Of a stretch of DNA of 64,000 nt, positions 33,064 to 41,725 are shown piece by piece. Below the pieces are notes generated by a model. It searched no databases. It saw only the letters and a program-made list of their open reading frames with translations, and was not told the DNA's origin. The DNA is taken from positions 1 through 64,000 of the forward strand of contig NZ_JBASBH010000061.1 of the NCBI RefSeq assembly GCF_049651025.1, written 5' to 3'. The position numbers and the translations under genes were made by a program. The stretch is from Parvibaculum sp049651025. GTDB taxonomy: Bacteria > Pseudomonadota > Alphaproteobacteria > Parvibaculales > Parvibaculaceae. Each line of letters begins with the position of its first letter. Positions within the stretch are counted from its first letter, which is position 1.

Positions 33064-34203
33064 ATGCGGTTCGAACTCGGCGACGATCAAAGAGCTTTTC
33101 AGGATATGGCGCGGGCTTTTGCCGCGGAAGAGCTTGAGCCTTTTGCGGCCGACTGGGACCGCGACGCCTTCTTTCCGGTGGAGACGTTGCGCAAGGCGGC
33201 GGCGCTTGGCCTTGCCGGCATTTACGTGAAGGAAGATGTGGGCGGCTCGGCGCTGACGCGGCTCGATGCGGCGCTGGTGTTTGAGGCGCTGTCGGCTGGC
33301 TGCACATCGACGGCGGCCTTCCTGTCGATCCACAATATGGCGTCATGGATGATCGACACATTCGGCGATGAGGTGCAGCGCCGCAAATGGCTGCCGCGCC
33401 TCACGACGATGGAGATCATCGCCAGCTATTGTCTGACCGAGCCGTCAAGCGGTTCGGATGCGGCATCGCTCCGCACCAAGGCGGTTCGCGACGGCGATCA
33501 CTATGTGCTCAACGGCTCGAAGGCCTTCATCTCGGGCGGCGGCACATCCGATATTTATGTCTGCATGGTGCGCACCGGCGAAGCGGGTGCGAAGGGAATT
33601 TCCTGTCTCGTCGTCGAGAAGGGAATGCCGGGTCTTTCCTTCGGTACGCCTGAGAAAAAAATGGGCTGGAATTCGCAGCCGACCGCTCAGGTGAATTTTG
33701 AAGATTGCCGTGTGCCTGTCGGCAATCTGATCGGCAAGGAAGGCGAGGGCTTCAAGATCGCGATGATGGGGCTCGATGGCGGGCGTCTCAACATCGGCGC
33801 TTGTGCGCTCGGCACGGCGCAGGCCGCGTTCAATCGCGCCAAGGCCTATCTCGGCGAGCGCCAGCAATTCGGCAAGCCGCTTGCGTCGTTTCAGGCGTTG
33901 CAATTCAAGCTCGCGGATATGGCGACCGAGCTCGAAGCCGCGAGGCTGTTGCTTTATCAGGCCGCAACCAAGGTCGATGCGAAAACGCCGGATGCCACCA
34001 TGCATGCGGCGATGGCCAAGCGCTTTGTTACCGATGTCAGCTTCGGCGTTGCCAATGAAGCGCTGCAAATTCACGGCGGCTACGGCTATCTGAATGATTT
34101 CCCGCTGGAGCGGCATGTGCGCGATCTGCGCGTGCATCAGATCCTTGAGGGCACGAACGAGATCATGCGCGTCATCATCGCGCGCGAGTTGTTGAAGAGT
34201 TGA
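33064..34203 (+). CDS. isobutyryl-CoA dehydrogenase (acyl-CoA dehydrogenase family)
   Basis: FAD enzyme oxidising isobutyryl-CoA to methacrylyl-CoA in valine breakdown. The family features are CLTEPSSGSDAASLRT, GSKAFISGGG, the flavin/substrate segment ERQQFGKPLASFQALQFKLADM, and the catalytic Glu in QILEGTNEIMR. I start at ATG 33064 because GGAGG lies five bases before it; ATG at 33052 overlaps that site. 379 residues. The specific substrate is inferred from close resemblance to ACAD8-type enzymes and from the next two genes, which carry out later steps of the same pathway. Confidence 0.88.
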   Translation: MRFELGDDQRAFQDMARAFAAEELEPFAADWDRDAFFPVETLRKAAALGLAGIYVKEDVGGSALTRLDAALVFEALSAGCTSTAAFLSIHNMASWMIDTFGDEVQRRKWLPRLTTMEIIASYCLTEPSSGSDAASLRTKAVRDGDHYVLNGSKAFISGGGTSDIYVCMVRTGEAGAKGISCLVVEKGMPGLSFGTPEKKMGWNSQPTAQVNFEDCRVPVGNLIGKEGEGFKIAMMGLDGGRLNIGACALGTAQAAFNRAKAYLGERQQFGKPLASFQALQFKLADMATELEAARLLLYQAATKVDAKTPDATMHAAMAKRFVTDVSFGVANEALQIHGGYGYLNDFPLERHVRDLRVHQILEGTNEIMRVIIARELLKS

Positions 34204-34205
34204 GC

Positions 34206-35258
34206 ATGTCGCAAGAAGTCGCCGTAGAAGATGAAGTTCTGTTCGCTCGTGACGGCGTTGCGGGGATCATCACGCTCAATCGTCCCAAGGCGCTCAATGC
34301 GCTGACACTGGGCATGGTGCGCGCGATTCATTCGCAGTTGAAGGCATGGGCGGCGGATGAGAGCATCAAGCTCGTCATCATCGAAGGCTCGGGCGAGAGG
34401 GCGTTCAGCGCAGGCGGCGACATTCGCGCCCTGCATGATTGGGGCAAGGCGGGCGACCGCAATGTCATCGACTTCTATCGCGAGGAATATCGCCTCAACA
34501 CCTACATCAAGAATTATCCCAAGCCCTATATCGCGTTGATGAACGGCATCGATATGGGCGGCGGCGTCGGCGTGTCGGTCAATGGATCGCATCGCGTGGC
34601 GACCGAGCGGCTCACCTTCGCGATGCCGGAAACCGGTATCGGCCTTTTCCCCGATGTGGGCGGAACTTATTTCCTGCCGCGTTGCCCCGGCGAGGTTGGC
34701 ATGTTTCTGGCGCTGACCGGCGAGCGGCTGAAGGCGGCGGATGCGATCTATGCAGGCATTGCCGATGTCTATGTGCCTGCCGAAAAGCTTGGCGAGTTGA
34801 AGGCGCGACTGGCGCGAAGTGAGGCATTCGATGCCGCGCTCAAAGGGCTTTCAGCAGATGTGGGCGCGGCGTCGCTCGGCGCGGCGCGCGAACAGATCGA
34901 CCGGCATTTCTGCAAGGGTTCGGTCGCGGAGATCATTGCGTCGCTGAAGGCGGATGGCGGCGAGTGGGCGCTGAAAGTTCTGGCGACGCTTGCCACGAAA
35001 TCGCCGACGAGTCTTCTCGTCACCTATGGCCAAGTGCGGGCTGGCGCGAAGCTTTCGTTCGAGGAAGCGATGAAGCTTGAATTCCGCCTGACCAATCGCT
35101 TCATGCGCGGGCATGATTTTTATGAAGGCGTGCGCGCGATCATCATCGACAAGGATCAGAAGCCTCAATGGAAGCCTGCGACGCTTGAAGCGGTCGCGCA
35201 GGCCGATGTCGATGCTTATTTCGCGACGCTGGGTTCCGACGAACTGACATTCGACTGA
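34206..35258 (+). CDS. 3-hydroxyisobutyryl-CoA hydrolase
   Basis: Crotonase-fold thioesterase releasing 3-hydroxyisobutyrate from its CoA ester in valine breakdown. It has GVAGIITLNRPKALNAL, FSAGGDIRAL, MNGIDMGGGVGVSVNGSHR and the family-typical MPETGIGLFPDVGGTYFLPR. The 350-residue length and the FPDVGG block separate it from ordinary enoyl-CoA hydratases of about 260 residues. ATG at 34206 follows the previous stop by two bases; a TTG at 34200 is less likely. Confidence 0.92.
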   Translation: MSQEVAVEDEVLFARDGVAGIITLNRPKALNALTLGMVRAIHSQLKAWAADESIKLVIIEGSGERAFSAGGDIRALHDWGKAGDRNVIDFYREEYRLNTYIKNYPKPYIALMNGIDMGGGVGVSVNGSHRVATERLTFAMPETGIGLFPDVGGTYFLPRCPGEVGMFLALTGERLKAADAIYAGIADVYVPAEKLGELKARLARSEAFDAALKGLSADVGAASLGAAREQIDRHFCKGSVAEIIASLKADGGEWALKVLATLATKSPTSLLVTYGQVRAGAKLSFEEAMKLEFRLTNRFMRGHDFYEGVRAIIIDKDQKPQWKPATLEAVAQADVDAYFATLGSDELTFD

Positions 35259-35272
35259 GGGAGAAGACCAAT

Positions 35273-36163
35273 ATGGCGACCATCGGATTTATCGGGCTCG
35301 GCAATATGGGCGGACCCATGGCGAAGAATCTCGCCAAGGCGGGACACAAGCTCAAGGTTTTCGATCTGAGCGAAAAGGCGGTCGCAGCGCTTGTCGAGGC
35401 GGGCGCGACAAAGGCGGCGAAAGCGGCCGATGTTGCGAGGGATGTCGAATTCGTCGTCACCATGCTTCCGGCGGGCGAGCATGTGCGCTCCGTCTATCTC
35501 GGCGACAATGGCCTTATCGCGGTCGCCAACAAGGGCACGCTCTTCATCGATTCATCGACAATCGACGTGCCCTCGGCGCGCGATGTGATCGCGGCGGCGG
35601 AGAAGGCCGGCATGGCGATGATCGACGCGCCGGTGTCCGGCGGCGTCGGCGGCGCTGAAGCGGGCACGCTCACATTTATGGTCGGCGGATCGGATGCAGC
35701 TTTTGCCAAGGCAAAGCCCGTGCTCGAACAGATGGGCAAGAACATCTTCCATGCGGGCGGCGCCGGAAACGGGCAGGTCGCCAAGGTCTGCAACAATATG
35801 ATCCTCGGCATTTCGATGATCGCCGTCTCGGAAGCCTTCGCCCTTGGCGAGAAGCTTGGCCTCGATGCGCAGACGCTGTTCGATATTTCTTCCACCGCAT
35901 CCGGCCAGTGCTGGTCAATGACCTCTTATTGCCCGGTGCCGGGCCCGGTGCCGACATCGCCCGCGAACCGCGATTACAAGCCCGGTTTCTCGGCGGCGAT
36001 GATGCTGAAGGACCTCCGGCTTGCCCAGGATGCCTCAAAGACCGCCAAGGCGCCGACGCCGCTTGGCGCTCAGGCCGCGCAGCTTTACGCGCTGATGGAA
36101 GCCTCGGGCCATGACGGACTCGACTTTTCAGGAATAATTAAGCTCATTAAAGGCGAAATCTGA
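35273..36163 (+). CDS. mmsB: 3-hydroxyisobutyrate dehydrogenase
   Basis: Oxidises 3-hydroxyisobutyrate to methylmalonate semialdehyde. The N-terminal Rossmann motif is IGFIGLGNMGGPMAKNLAKAGH with an acidic FDLS at strand 2 (NAD preference); the substrate motif is IDAPVSGGVGGAEAGTLTFMVGG and the catalytic Lys is in GNGQVAKVCNN. 296 residues, normal length. It is the third gene of the valine operon, 14 bases after the hydrolase. The methylmalonate-semialdehyde dehydrogenase (mmsA) is not in the window. Confidence 0.95.
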   Translation: MATIGFIGLGNMGGPMAKNLAKAGHKLKVFDLSEKAVAALVEAGATKAAKAADVARDVEFVVTMLPAGEHVRSVYLGDNGLIAVANKGTLFIDSSTIDVPSARDVIAAAEKAGMAMIDAPVSGGVGGAEAGTLTFMVGGSDAAFAKAKPVLEQMGKNIFHAGGAGNGQVAKVCNNMILGISMIAVSEAFALGEKLGLDAQTLFDISSTASGQCWSMTSYCPVPGPVPTSPANRDYKPGFSAAMMLKDLRLAQDASKTAKAPTPLGAQAAQLYALMEASGHDGLDFSGIIKLIKGEI

Positions 36164-36199
36164 GGCGCCTGCTGGGGGCGCATTTCTCAATCGGTTCAA

Positions 36200-36221
36200 A
36201 CTGGTGCCGTTTTAAACCAGT
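36200..36221 (+). promoter_or_regulatory. inverted repeat upstream of ldtR
   Basis: ACTGGT (36200-36205) and ACCAGT (36216-36221) around ten bases, about 86 bases before the ldtR start. Arms and spacing suit a dimeric regulator, possibly LdtR itself, but six-base arms also occur by chance. Confidence 0.3.
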
Positions 36222-36306
36222 CGTTAGGACCGTTGCGGTTAGTCTTTGGCGGAGCGGGCGTCTTTCGTCCTGCCGAGACTGCTGTTGAATTGAGAAGGGC
36301 TATTCC

Positions 36307-36819
36307 ATGGGTATGACCAACCTCCAGGCCGGCAAGGCCATTGCGAACGACGACGAGGTCGCGGCGAAACCCGCCTATCTGGAAGCGCTCACCTATGTCG
36401 AACGGCTCCATCGCCGCCTTCTCGATGTGATCAAGGATGAACTTGATCGCGTGGGCTGCTCGGAAATCAACAGCGTTCAGGCCTTGCTGCTCTTCAATAT
36501 CGGCGATGCGGAAATGACGGCGGGCGAGCTTCGCACGCGCGGCCATTATCTCGGCTCGAATGTCTCCTACAATCTGAAGAAGCTCGTCGAGGCCGATTAC
36601 ATCAGCCATCAGCGCTCGCGGCTGGATCGCCGCTCGGTGCGTGTTCGCCTGACGGACAAGGGCCACGCTATCTGCAAGTCGATCGACGAGCTTTACAACA
36701 AGCATTGCCGTTCGGTGGCGGAAGTCGGCGACATCAGCAATGACGAGCTGCGCCAGATCAATGCGACGCTGCACAAGCTCGAACGCTTCTGGACCGACCA
36801 GATTCGCTATCGCCTCTGA
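36307..36819 (+). CDS. ldtR: LdtR-type MarR-family regulator
   Basis: A 170-residue winged-helix regulator closely matching LdtR of Rhizobiales, known in Liberibacter to control an adjacent L,D-transpeptidase. The recognition region is RTRGHYLGSNVSYNLKKLVEADYISHQRS, followed by the wing LDRRSVRVRLTDKG. An early NSVQALLLFNIGDAEMTAGEL segment forms the dimer and first DNA-binding helices. The start has AGAAGGG upstream. The next gene is an L,D-transpeptidase in the same orientation, 150 bases on, which supports the name. In Liberibacter small molecules such as benzbromarone were reported to affect LdtR; the natural ligand is unclear. Confidence 0.88.
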   Translation: MGMTNLQAGKAIANDDEVAAKPAYLEALTYVERLHRRLLDVIKDELDRVGCSEINSVQALLLFNIGDAEMTAGELRTRGHYLGSNVSYNLKKLVEADYISHQRSRLDRRSVRVRLTDKGHAICKSIDELYNKHCRSVAEVGDISNDELRQINATLHKLERFWTDQIRYRL

Positions 36820-36969
36820 TATTTCCCGTTAAGGACCGCCCGCACGAAACTTGCAGTTTGCGAGGCTGAGGGCGGCTGTCCGCATGTTTTTGTCCCAGTA
36901 GCGGACGGCGTGTCCCGAAATGGTTAATATCTGTCCGGGGACTGACCCCGGGGGAAGTTCGAGGGACCG

Positions 36970-38223
36970 TTGAGGTTCGCGCGCGGTTTTCAGTTTGCGG
37001 CACTTGTCGCGTCGATGCTTGCCATCGGCGGCGGCCACGCCATGGCTGCGTCGAGCTACGACCCCGTCGAGACGCAATGGATCGATCCATGGGCGGCAAA
37101 TGCGAGCGCTCAGGCGACCGACGACCCGGCATTGAAATCGACGGTGCCGACGCTCGGCGACGCCGGTTTCTGGCCGGTCATCCGCGCCATCTCCATGTAC
37201 AAGCAGATTCAGAACTGGGGCGGCTGGGAGGCAATTCCTCAAGGCGAGCGGCTCGAAAAAGGCATGCGCGACCGCCGTATCGTGCTGCTGCGCAAGCGCC
37301 TGCTCGCGACCGGCGATATTACCGTGTCGGAAGGCGATCAGTCGCTTTTCGACGATATGGTCCTGCAAGGCGTTCGCCGCTTTCAGTCGCGCCACGGGCT
37401 CGATCCTGACGGATCGATCGGGCGGGCGACGATTGCGGCTCTGAACGTTCCGGTCGAGGCGCGCATTCAGCAACTCGAAGTCAATCTCAAGCGTCTCAAC
37501 GATGTCGCGCCGACGCTGGGGCGCCGCTATGTCTTCGTCAATATTGCCGGGCAGGAAGTCGAGGCGGTCGAGAATGGCGATGTCGTGATCCGCAAGCGCG
37601 TCATCGTCGGCAAGGAAGATCGTCAGACACCGGAATATACCAGCAGGATCAATTCGATTGTGCTGAACCCCTATTGGAACGTGCCGCAGTCGATTGCGAT
37701 GAAGGATCTGCTGCCGAAGATCAGGGCAAATCCGCTGTTCCTGAAGCGCATGGGCATTCGCGTTCTGCGTGGCTGGTCGGACACGGCCCAGGAGGTCGAT
37801 CCGTCGACGGTCAATTGGTCGGACCCCAATGTGACGAGGCAGTATCGCCTGCGGCAGGACCCGAGCCGGTTGAACTCGCTCGGCACGGTCAAGATCAACT
37901 TCCCCAACCCCTTTGCCGTCTATCTGCATGACACGCCGGTAAAGGCGCTTTTTGGGCGTCAGGCGCGCAATTTCAGCTCCGGCTGCGTTCGGGTGCAGGA
38001 AGTGCGCGATCTGGCTGCATGGCTGTTGAAGGATACGCCCGGCTGGGATCGCGCCCGCATTGATCAGGTTATCACCAGCGGCGAGCACAAGGACGTGTCG
38101 ATGCTGCGGCCCGTGCCTGTCTATCTCATGTACCTGACGGCATGGGTCGGGGAGGACGGGGTCGTCAACTTTCGTGACGACGTCTATGACCGCGACCGCA
38201 AGGTAAGCGCTACCGCTTCCTGA
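36970..38223 (+). CDS. L,D-transpeptidase with peptidoglycan-binding domain
   Basis: A periplasmic YkuD-family enzyme that forms 3-3 peptide cross-links or attaches proteins to peptidoglycan. It starts with TTG and a signal peptide (ending GGGHAMAAS). A peptidoglycan-binding helical repeat lies at about 120-165 (LQGVRRFQSRHGLDPDGSIGRATIAALN). The YkuD domain spans about 195-385, with the catalytic His in YLHDTP and the catalytic Cys in NFSSGCVRVQEV. The 417-residue layout resembles the YcbB/LdtD type. The preceding ldtR is its probable regulator. Confidence 0.92.
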   Translation: MRFARGFQFAALVASMLAIGGGHAMAASSYDPVETQWIDPWAANASAQATDDPALKSTVPTLGDAGFWPVIRAISMYKQIQNWGGWEAIPQGERLEKGMRDRRIVLLRKRLLATGDITVSEGDQSLFDDMVLQGVRRFQSRHGLDPDGSIGRATIAALNVPVEARIQQLEVNLKRLNDVAPTLGRRYVFVNIAGQEVEAVENGDVVIRKRVIVGKEDRQTPEYTSRINSIVLNPYWNVPQSIAMKDLLPKIRANPLFLKRMGIRVLRGWSDTAQEVDPSTVNWSDPNVTRQYRLRQDPSRLNSLGTVKINFPNPFAVYLHDTPVKALFGRQARNFSSGCVRVQEVRDLAAWLLKDTPGWDRARIDQVITSGEHKDVSMLRPVPVYLMYLTAWVGEDGVVNFRDDVYDRDRKVSATAS

Positions 38224-38263
38224 ATTTAGACTAAGATCGGCGCTGGAATCGTCTGTGGGGGGC

Positions 38264-39076
38264 ATGGACGAGATGAGGGGGCTGCAGGCGATGCCGTCGC
38301 GACAACCGGCCAAATTTCCATATCTTGAGCATGAAGGCATTCTCGCATTTGCCCATCGGGGCGGCGCGGGCAATTGGCCTGAAAACACCATGCCGGCCTT
38401 TCAGGGCGCGGTCGATCTCGGCTATCGCTACATTGAAACCGATGTTCATGCGACGCGGGACGGCGTGTTGCTTGCCTTTCATGACGATCAGCTTGATCGC
38501 GTGACGGACCGGGTCGGCGTCATAGCCGAGATGGATTTCGAGGATGTCGCCAAGGCGCGCGTCTCAGGGCTGGAGCCGATCCCGAGGCTTGAAGAATTGC
38601 TTCTCGCCTGGCCGGAAGTGCGCATCAATATCGACCCGAAACGCGATAATGCCGTCGAGCCGCTGATCCGCGTCTTGCGGGCATCCGCAGCGCTCGACCG
38701 GATTTGCGTGACCTCGTTTTCGGATGCACGCACTCGCGCTGTGCGTGAAGCGCTGGGGCCGCGTCTGTGCACCGGGCTCGGGCCTGTCGGAACCACCCGG
38801 TTGCGCCTGTCGAGCTGGAGCGGACCGTTTGCAGGACTATGGGGCCGCTTCAGTGAGGGCTGCGCCCAGATCCCGGTGAAGCAGAAAGGACTGCGGCTGG
38901 TCGACAGGGCGCTGGTTGACCGGGCCCATGAAGCGGGGCTTCAGGTCCATGTCTGGACCATAGACGAGCCATCTGAAATGAACCGGCTGATCGACCTTGG
39001 TGTCGATGGCCTGATGACTGATCAACCCGCTGTTCTCAAGAAAGTTCTGCTGGAAAGAGGGCTCTGGACGTCTTAA
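38264..39076 (+). CDS. glycerophosphodiester phosphodiesterase
   Basis: Hydrolyses glycerophosphodiesters to glycerol 3-phosphate and an alcohol. The catalytic motifs are clear: AHRGGAGNWPENT with the active His, IETDVHATRDGVLLAFHDD with metal-binding Glu/Asp and second His, and NIDPKRDNA. No signal peptide is evident, so it is probably cytoplasmic, like UgpQ. The start is unsure: GTG 38255, ATG 38264 and ATG 38291 are all in frame, and GAGGGGG at 38275-38281 would favour 38291. About 260-270 residues. Confidence 0.9.
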   Translation: MDEMRGLQAMPSRQPAKFPYLEHEGILAFAHRGGAGNWPENTMPAFQGAVDLGYRYIETDVHATRDGVLLAFHDDQLDRVTDRVGVIAEMDFEDVAKARVSGLEPIPRLEELLLAWPEVRINIDPKRDNAVEPLIRVLRASAALDRICVTSFSDARTRAVREALGPRLCTGLGPVGTTRLRLSSWSGPFAGLWGRFSEGCAQIPVKQKGLRLVDRALVDRAHEAGLQVHVWTIDEPSEMNRLIDLGVDGLMTDQPAVLKKVLLERGLWTS

Positions 39077-39229
39077 ATACTGCCGTAAGTAGTGAAACTT
39101 ATGCGACAATTCGCTTGTGGCCGGTCAGCCAATGGTCGCTAAGTTGTGTATAGTGATGGGGCAAGGGAACGAGGCGCTGGAGAAGCCAACGGTTCGTTCG
39201 CAGGCCGGAGCAGTGACGGAATTGCGGCC

Positions 39230-40441
39230 ATGGATTACCAGACGAAACTCAACGAGGCCTTGCGGACTGTAAAGGACGAGGGCCGGTACCGGGTTTTCGC
39301 AGACATCCTCCGCCGCCGCGGAGACTTTCCGCGCGCCACGCTTCACACGCCGCAAGGTCCGCGCGACATCGTCGTCTGGTGCTCCAACGACTATCTCGGC
39401 ATGGGCCAGCATCCCAAAGTGATTGAGGCCATGCACCACGCCATCGACGAGGTTGGTGCGGGCTCCGGCGGGACACGCAATATTTCCGGCACGACGCGCT
39501 ACCATGTCGAGCTTGAGCATGAGATCGCCGATCTTCACCAGAAGGAAGCGGCGCTGCTCTTCACGTCTGGTTATGCGGCGAACGACGCGACGCTCTCGAC
39601 GCTGGCGCGTGTGTTCAATGATTGCGTCATCATCTCCGACGAGATGAACCACGCCTCGATGATCGAAGGCATCAAGCGCGGCGGTGGCCCGAAGCGCATT
39701 TGGCGCCATAACGATCTCGGGCATCTCGAAATTCTGCTGAAGCAGCTCGATCACGCGCAGCCCAAGATTATCGCATTTGAATCCGTCTATTCGATGGATG
39801 GCGACATTGCGCCAATCGGCGAGATTTGCGATCTCGCGCGCCAATATAATGCTCTCACCTATCTCGACGAAGTTCATGCGGTCGGCCTCTATGGCCCGCG
39901 CGGCGGCGGCATTGCCGAGCGCGACGGCGTTCTCGACAAGGTCGATATCATCGAAGGCACGCTTGCCAAGGGTTTTGGCGTTATGGGCGGCTATATTGCG
40001 GGCTCGTCGGTTCTGATCGACGTTCTGCGCTCATATGCGCCGGGCTTCATTTTCTCGACCTCGCTCGCGCCGGTGCTCGTTGCCGGTGTGCTCGCAGCGG
40101 TTCGGCATCTCAAGGCCAGCAGTGTCGAGCGTGAGCAGCATCAGGAGCGTGCGCAAATGCTTCGGCGCATGCTGGCTGAAGCCGGATTGCCGGTGATGAT
40201 GTGCGAGAGCCATATCGTGCCGGTGATGGTGGGCGATCCCGTCATCTGCAAGCAGGTCACCGACGATCTTTTGCAGGAGCACGGCGTCTATGTTCAGCCG
40301 ATCAACTATCCGACCGTTCCGCGCGGTACCGAGCGTTTGCGGTTCACGCCATGCCCGGTTCACACCGACGAGATGATGCGCGATCTCGTAAAGGCGCTCG
40401 ATCAGGTGTGGACGCGACGAAAGATCCAGCGTGCCGCCTGA
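39230..40441 (+). CDS. hemA: 5-aminolevulinate synthase
   Basis: PLP enzyme joining glycine and succinyl-CoA to aminolevulinate, the C4 (Shemin) entry to haem found in alphaproteobacteria. It begins MDYQTKLNEALRTVKDEGRYRVF and has CSNDYLGMGQHPKV, GAGSGGTRNISGTTRYHVELE, the DEVHAVGLYGPRGGG block, and the PLP-binding Lys in GTLAKGFGVMGGYI. ATG 39230 gives 403 residues, the usual length; the frame is open upstream to 39146 but that part has no family similarity. It overlaps the next small gene. Confidence 0.97.
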   Translation: MDYQTKLNEALRTVKDEGRYRVFADILRRRGDFPRATLHTPQGPRDIVVWCSNDYLGMGQHPKVIEAMHHAIDEVGAGSGGTRNISGTTRYHVELEHEIADLHQKEAALLFTSGYAANDATLSTLARVFNDCVIISDEMNHASMIEGIKRGGGPKRIWRHNDLGHLEILLKQLDHAQPKIIAFESVYSMDGDIAPIGEICDLARQYNALTYLDEVHAVGLYGPRGGGIAERDGVLDKVDIIEGTLAKGFGVMGGYIAGSSVLIDVLRSYAPGFIFSTSLAPVLVAGVLAAVRHLKASSVEREQHQERAQMLRRMLAEAGLPVMMCESHIVPVMVGDPVICKQVTDDLLQEHGVYVQPINYPTVPRGTERLRFTPCPVHTDEMMRDLVKALDQVWTRRKIQRAA

Positions 40442-40727
40442 GAGCGGAAACAGAAATCCTCCTGCGCCGCCTTCGGGTAAGAGCGGCGGCTCACGCGAAG
40501 TCATTTTCGAGTTCACGCCGATTGGCGGCAGCGTCAAGGTGACGGCCGTCGATGTTGCTACGGGGATCGAGGTGTCTGTGGTCGGTCCGGCTGGCCCGGC
40601 ATCTCACCGGGAACTTGAGCGCATCGCCTTGCTGAAATTGCAGCAGCGACTTGGCCGGGACAGCGGCGGCGCGCCAAAACCCAACGACCCGTCGACCGGC
40701 GGGACAGGCGGTGGAATTATCGTTTGA
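40431..40727 (+). CDS. small conserved protein (DUF6898-like)
   Basis: A 98-residue protein whose core, REVIFEFTPIGGSVKVTAVDVATGIEVSVVGPAG followed by a helix with LERIALLKLQQRL, resembles a small family found beside hemA in alphaproteobacteria (DUF6898 in my recollection). Both ends are low-complexity Gly/Pro/Ser. The GTG start at 40431 overlaps the hemA stop, so it is probably co-translated with it. Function is unknown; a role in haem or aminolevulinate control is only a guess from position. Confidence 0.75.
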   Translation: MPPESGNRNPPAPPSGKSGGSREVIFEFTPIGGSVKVTAVDVATGIEVSVVGPAGPASHRELERIALLKLQQRLGRDSGGAPKPNDPSTGGTGGGIIV

Positions 40728-40755
40728 TGCTATGGCGTCTCGTTACGCCGCGAGC

Positions 40756-41202
40756 TTATTTCTTGCGGCGTGCCCTCGGTGCGTCTGCCGCGCTTCTGCC
40801 GAGGCCGATCTGCTTTGCCAGGCGTGAGCGCTGCGCCGCATAATTCGGCGCCACCATCGGGTAATCGGACGGCAGGCCCCAGCGCGCGCGATATTCTTCG
40901 GGGGTCATTCCGTACTGGGATCGAAGATAGCGTTTCAGCATCTTCAATTTCTTGCCATCTTCAAGACAGATGATGAAATCCGCGGTCACGGATTTCTTGA
41001 TCGGAACTGCCGGAGTGAGGTCCTGATTACTTTGTTCGACGCCGGCTTCGATGTTGAGAAGCGTGGTGTGAACAGTACGGATCATTCCCGCCAGATCGTC
41101 CGTCGAAACTGTGTTGTTACTCACATATGCCGACACTATTTCGCTCGCCAGCCTGAGTATCTCAGTGGCATCGCTGTCGGTCTTGTTTTTGCTCTCAGTC
41201 AT
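40756..41202 (-). CDS. mucR: MucR/Ros-family transcriptional regulator
   Basis: A 148-residue zinc-finger regulator of the MucR family, which in Rhizobiales and Caulobacterales controls exopolysaccharide, motility and cell-cycle genes by binding AT-rich DNA. The N-terminal oligomerisation region is ILRLASEIVSAYVSNNTVSTDDLAGMIRTVHTTL; the DNA-binding part is DFIICLEDGKKLKMLKRYLRSQYGMTPEEYRARWGLPSDYPMVAPNYAAQRS-like. The finger has a single Cys (IICLEDG) followed by KMLKRYL, with Leu-Lys where the second Cys/His pattern stands in some relatives, which is common in this family. Start ATG at 41202. Confidence 0.92.
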   Translation of the reverse strand: MTESKNKTDSDATEILRLASEIVSAYVSNNTVSTDDLAGMIRTVHTTLLNIEAGVEQSNQDLTPAVPIKKSVTADFIICLEDGKKLKMLKRYLRSQYGMTPEEYRARWGLPSDYPMVAPNYAAQRSRLAKQIGLGRSAADAPRARRKK

Positions 41203-41725
41203 CAGCAGCGAAAGCCTCTCTTTGCCGTGCAGCGAATTCGCCGGGCCGTCATTTTCAGAATAGCGACACCCTTTTAACGCGTTAAGTCTCGCCCCTTCAA
41301 GGCATGTGATTTCTTTTAATCTTATTCGTTGCGCTATCTTGCGCCAAACTGACAAGTTTAACCGAGATCAAACCTCGTACAGTTAAAATTATACCTTGGT
41401 ATACTGGACATTGGTCATGTATTTGACTGATGGAATATTTGCCCTCTGGTGAAATGTGAAATTCAGGCCGGGGCGATCGGCATGCCAAAGTTTGTAAATT
41501 GAGACACGCAGTCTGGTCTGCCGATTGGAAAAAAATGCCGATGGCGGGGCATATGCGACAGTGAGAACCGATTGTGTGTGGTTGGCCGGAGGCCGCGATA
41601 TGTGGTAAGACGCCTCCATCTGGAGATGGCCGGCGTGAGCGACCATCAGGCAAGCGGGTCGGGTCGTTTCATTCATTGTGGTGAGGCAGTCGGCTGGCAG
41701 GTTTCCGTCGAAGAAGGTTGAGTTG
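41203..41725. promoter_or_regulatory. 523-base intergenic region between mucR and glyA
   Basis: The longest gene-free stretch here, AT-richer than its surroundings and divergent between mucR and glyA. It holds an inverted repeat TATACC-TT-GGTATA at 41390-41403 and a small CCATC/GATGG hairpin near 41616-41630. I found no convincing coding frame or known riboswitch. It likely carries both promoters; MucR is known to bind AT-rich control regions including its own in relatives. Confidence 0.5.

Noticed and set aside
36829..38391. A 520-codon minus-strand frame opposite the L,D-transpeptidase
   Set aside because: Antisense shadow; no domain, and the plus-strand gene has signal peptide and catalytic motifs.
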